Shown here: one piece after another, positions 32,037-33,594 of the stretch
Layout: each line of letters starts with the position of its first letter
Numbering within the stretch: position 1 is the first letter of the stretch
Assembly (NCBI GenBank): GCA_002391275.1
Contig: DGSC01000019.1
Location: 1 to 33,594, forward strand
Origin: Prevotellaceae bacterium UBA4372
GTDB lineage: Bacteria > Bacteroidota > Bacteroidia > Bacteroidales > Bacteroidaceae
DNA length: 33,594 nt
Reading direction: 5' to 3'
The notes under the pieces: model-generated
What the model was told of the DNA's origin: nothing
Seen by the model: only the letters and a program-made list of their open reading frames with translations
Databases searched by the model: none
Translations under genes and position numbers: made by a program

Positions 32037-32137
32037 TGTTTAGATGTTTTGTATGAGTTATGCGAGCGTAGCCCGCTTTAATGATTGTTGCTGATCAAGC
32101 GTTAGTTCCGATAGTCTCAGTACCAGTAAAAGAGAGT

Positions 32138-33127
32138 CTATTGTCTGGCTTTTTGATACACTCTTACGTAGTCAATCTCGTAGACTAAGGGAAAAGCATT
32201 GTCGTCGGGCGTTCCCCCACTTGAGCCTATTGCAAGGTTGAGCAGGATGTAATGGCCGAATCCTTCGCGATCGTTGCAGAAGGGGTTGAACCGTTCATGA
32301 CGGAAATGACCATTCCTTCTGGCTGCTGTGTCGCCTGAAGCAGAAGGGCTCGGCGTGGCACTGGCCGTAGGGATGTCGTTGAGCAATTCATCGTCAAGGT
32401 ATAGTTTGATGGACGTTGGCGTCCAATCCATTCGCCAGATGTGGAAGCGTGAGGCCCAGTCTTTGTCGCGTTCGGTGAAGTGGGTGAATGGCACTCGGCA
32501 AGTGTTCCATGCGTCGCGGCCGTTTTCGCCCATCCAGCAAGCATTGGCCAGGATGATAGGAAGCGTGCGTTCGTTGGATGCTTGATCGTGATGGATGCCC
32601 ATAGTGGACGGTGGCACACGGTAGAACTCCATGACGTCTATCTCGCCGCAGGCAGGCCATCCACCTTGGTTGCCGAGCGTCCAAATGGCAGGCCAAGCCC
32701 CTGTGGCTACAGGAATACGGGCCTTCACTTCTAAGCGGCCATACATAAAGCTGAAGCTCTTGCGCGTCTTGATGCATGAGCTTGTGTACTCGGCTGCCAT
32801 GCGATTGAGTTTCCAGTTGTTACTGTTTTCTTTGTAGTAGGGATTGGGTACGCGTTCGCGACGGCCTACAATCTGAAGTATGCCGTCGATGATGCGTGCA
32901 TTGTCCTCTTGGTACCATTGCAGCTCATGATTGCGTATGAATCCGTGTTCGAAGCTCCAGCGTGAAGAGTCGGGGCGGCCAGAACCTTCAAACTCGTCGG
33001 CCCAGATGAGGTGGTAATCAGCCGTGTCGACAGGGTGGGAGAGGGGAGCGGCCAGCAGCGATGCGGATATCGTCAGAAATGCAACTAAGAAAGAGGCTTG
33101 TGCCGTGAGATGGGATGTTTGTGTCAT
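32138..33127 (-). CDS. Glycoside hydrolase family 16, laminarinase-like
   Basis: GH16 enzymes cut beta-1,3 or mixed beta-1,3/1,4 glucans. From the ATG at 33127 the protein has 329 residues with a signal peptide (about 1-27). The catalytic signature GEIDVMEF holds Glu162 (nucleophile), Asp164 and Glu167 (acid/base). Other GH16 blocks are LIWADEFEGSGRPDSSRW, FMYGRLEVKARIPVATGAWPAIWTL and HIWRMDWTPTSIKLYLDDEL. The C-terminus ends DNAFPLVYEIDYVRVYQ. A Ser/Thr/Ala-rich insert (about 277-288, TASATPSPSASG) is unusual in the middle of the fold. A TTG at 33151 opens the frame further but sits inside the promoter element, so it cannot be the start. Secreted endoglucanase is the likely role. Confidence 0.95.
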   Translation of the reverse strand: MTQTSHLTAQASFLVAFLTISASLLAAPLSHPVDTADYHLIWADEFEGSGRPDSSRWSFEHGFIRNHELQWYQEDNARIIDGILQIVGRRERVPNPYYKENSNNWKLNRMAAEYTSSCIKTRKSFSFMYGRLEVKARIPVATGAWPAIWTLGNQGGWPACGEIDVMEFYRVPPSTMGIHHDQASNERTLPIILANACWMGENGRDAWNTCRVPFTHFTERDKDWASRFHIWRMDWTPTSIKLYLDDELLNDIPTASATPSPSASGDTAARRNGHFRHERFNPFCNDREGFGHYILLNLAIGSSGGTPDDNAFPLVYEIDYVRVYQKARQ

Positions 33128-33148
33128 AGCCGTTGGTTTTTTCGATGG

Positions 33149-33156
33149 CAAAAGTA
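33149..33156 (-). promoter_or_regulatory. -7 promoter element for the GH16 gene
   Basis: Minus-strand TACTTTTG, 22 bp upstream of the ATG at 33127. Its last TTG would be the upstream start codon, which decides against that start. Confidence 0.75.
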
Positions 33157-33199
33157 ATAAAATCTTTCTACTTTAAAGTTTAAACTCTAAACTTTTTAT

Positions 33200-33207
33200 T
33201 ATCTTTG
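33200..33207 (+). promoter_or_regulatory. -7 promoter element for the MFS transporter gene
   Basis: Plus-strand TATCTTTG, 30 bp upstream of the ATG at 33237. It is 44 bp from the GH16 promoter in the opposite direction, so the two genes share a short control region. Confidence 0.75.
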
Positions 33208-33236
33208 CCCCCGAAGTGTAAAAATAAAATACGTCT

Positions 33237-33594
33237 ATGAACTTAAAAATTCGTTTGTCAATACTCAATTTTATTGAGTTTGCTGTATGGGGAGCCTACC
33301 TCACATGTATGGGTAATTATCTGGGTTCCGTAGGCTTGGGGGCTCAGATTTCATGGTTCTATGCCCTTCAAGGTATCGTGAGTATTTTCATGCCAACCAT
33401 CATGGGCATCATAGCCGATAAGTGGGTTCAGCCACAACGCCTGTTGGGACTCTGCCACTTGGCAGCCGGCGTTGCCATGTTAGGCTGCTGGTGGATAGGC
33501 CTGCGTGCGGGCTTGGGCCACGACCTTCCCAACAAGTCGTTGTTCATCCTCGTGTATGCTATCAGCGTAGCCTTCTTCATGCCTACTATTGCGC
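33237..33594 (+). CDS. Nucleoside-permease-type MFS transporter, N-terminal part
   Basis: The gene runs off the window after 119 codons. The visible part starts MNLKIRLSILNFIEFAVWGAY and has about four membrane spans, with the MFS loop MGIIADKWVQPQRLLGLCH between spans 2 and 3. The opening (LNFxxFxVWGAYL) resembles the NupG/NHS nucleoside:proton symporter family. It diverges from the GH16 gene, so the partner glucanase and the transporter may be co-controlled, but nucleosides and glucans are unlike substrates. The substrate is therefore open. Confidence 0.85.
   Translation, partial: MNLKIRLSILNFIEFAVWGAYLTCMGNYLGSVGLGAQISWFYALQGIVSIFMPTIMGIIADKWVQPQRLLGLCHLAAGVAMLGCWWIGLRAGLGHDLPNKSLFILVYAISVAFFMPTIA

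Overview
The window reads as a stretch of a Bacteroidales chromosome, most like Prevotella and its relatives. The evidence is the repeated use of the Bacteroidetes -7 promoter element TAnnTTTG, a primary sigma factor of only 286 residues that lacks region 1.1, a type A RNase P RNA, a T9SS plug-domain (DUF5103) protein, a DUF1460 protein and an AmpG-like transporter pair. All of these are typical of the group. The genus is an inference from gene style, not from a marker alignment. No prophage, insertion sequence, CRISPR array or tRNA was found.

Layout. 1-1007: a minus-strand operon of a ZapB-like coiled coil, ZapA and the 5' end of RNase Y, with a structured spacer between zapA and rny. 1047-6686: surface polysaccharide genes, namely rmlA with a downstream unknown gene, a Wzc-type chain-length regulator/tyrosine kinase on plus, and a Wza-type export lipoprotein on minus. 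7004-14658: two tandem genes for very large paralogous secreted proteins (1214 and 1254 aa). Each has an N-terminal beta domain, three carbohydrate-binding-like modules separated by helical spacers, and the same C-terminal sorting-like tail. 14837-16713: a YihY/BrkB membrane protein and rnpB. 16795-16882: a four-copy array of 22-bp repeats. 17149-22132: htrA/degP, rpoD, an exported unknown, then an HPr-kinase-like protein, a soluble S24/S26 peptidase and a PqqD-like protein. 22217-25870: mtgA and a DUF1460 protein on minus, with the T9SS plug-domain protein and a TRIC-type channel diverging on plus. 25915-31060: an OmpA-family lipoprotein, proS and two overlapping AmpG-like transporters. 31061-31658: a 600-bp non-coding stretch with a second 22-bp repeat array. 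31659 to the end: ridA, a GH16 endoglucanase, and the 5' end of a nucleoside-type MFS transporter.

How the parts fit. Three themes stand out. The first is the cell envelope: polysaccharide export, peptidoglycan synthesis and turnover, and quality control by HtrA. The second is secretion of large glycan-binding-like proteins that may use the type IX route suggested by their C-termini. The third is a compact HprK-like/S26/PqqD gene set behind rpoD that looks like peptide-maturation machinery without an obvious precursor or radical SAM enzyme. That set, the giant secreted pair and the 22-bp intergenic repeats are the best candidates for something not yet described. Promoter elements fix several start codons: the Wzc homologue, RpoD and the GH16 enzyme all start downstream of the longest open frame.
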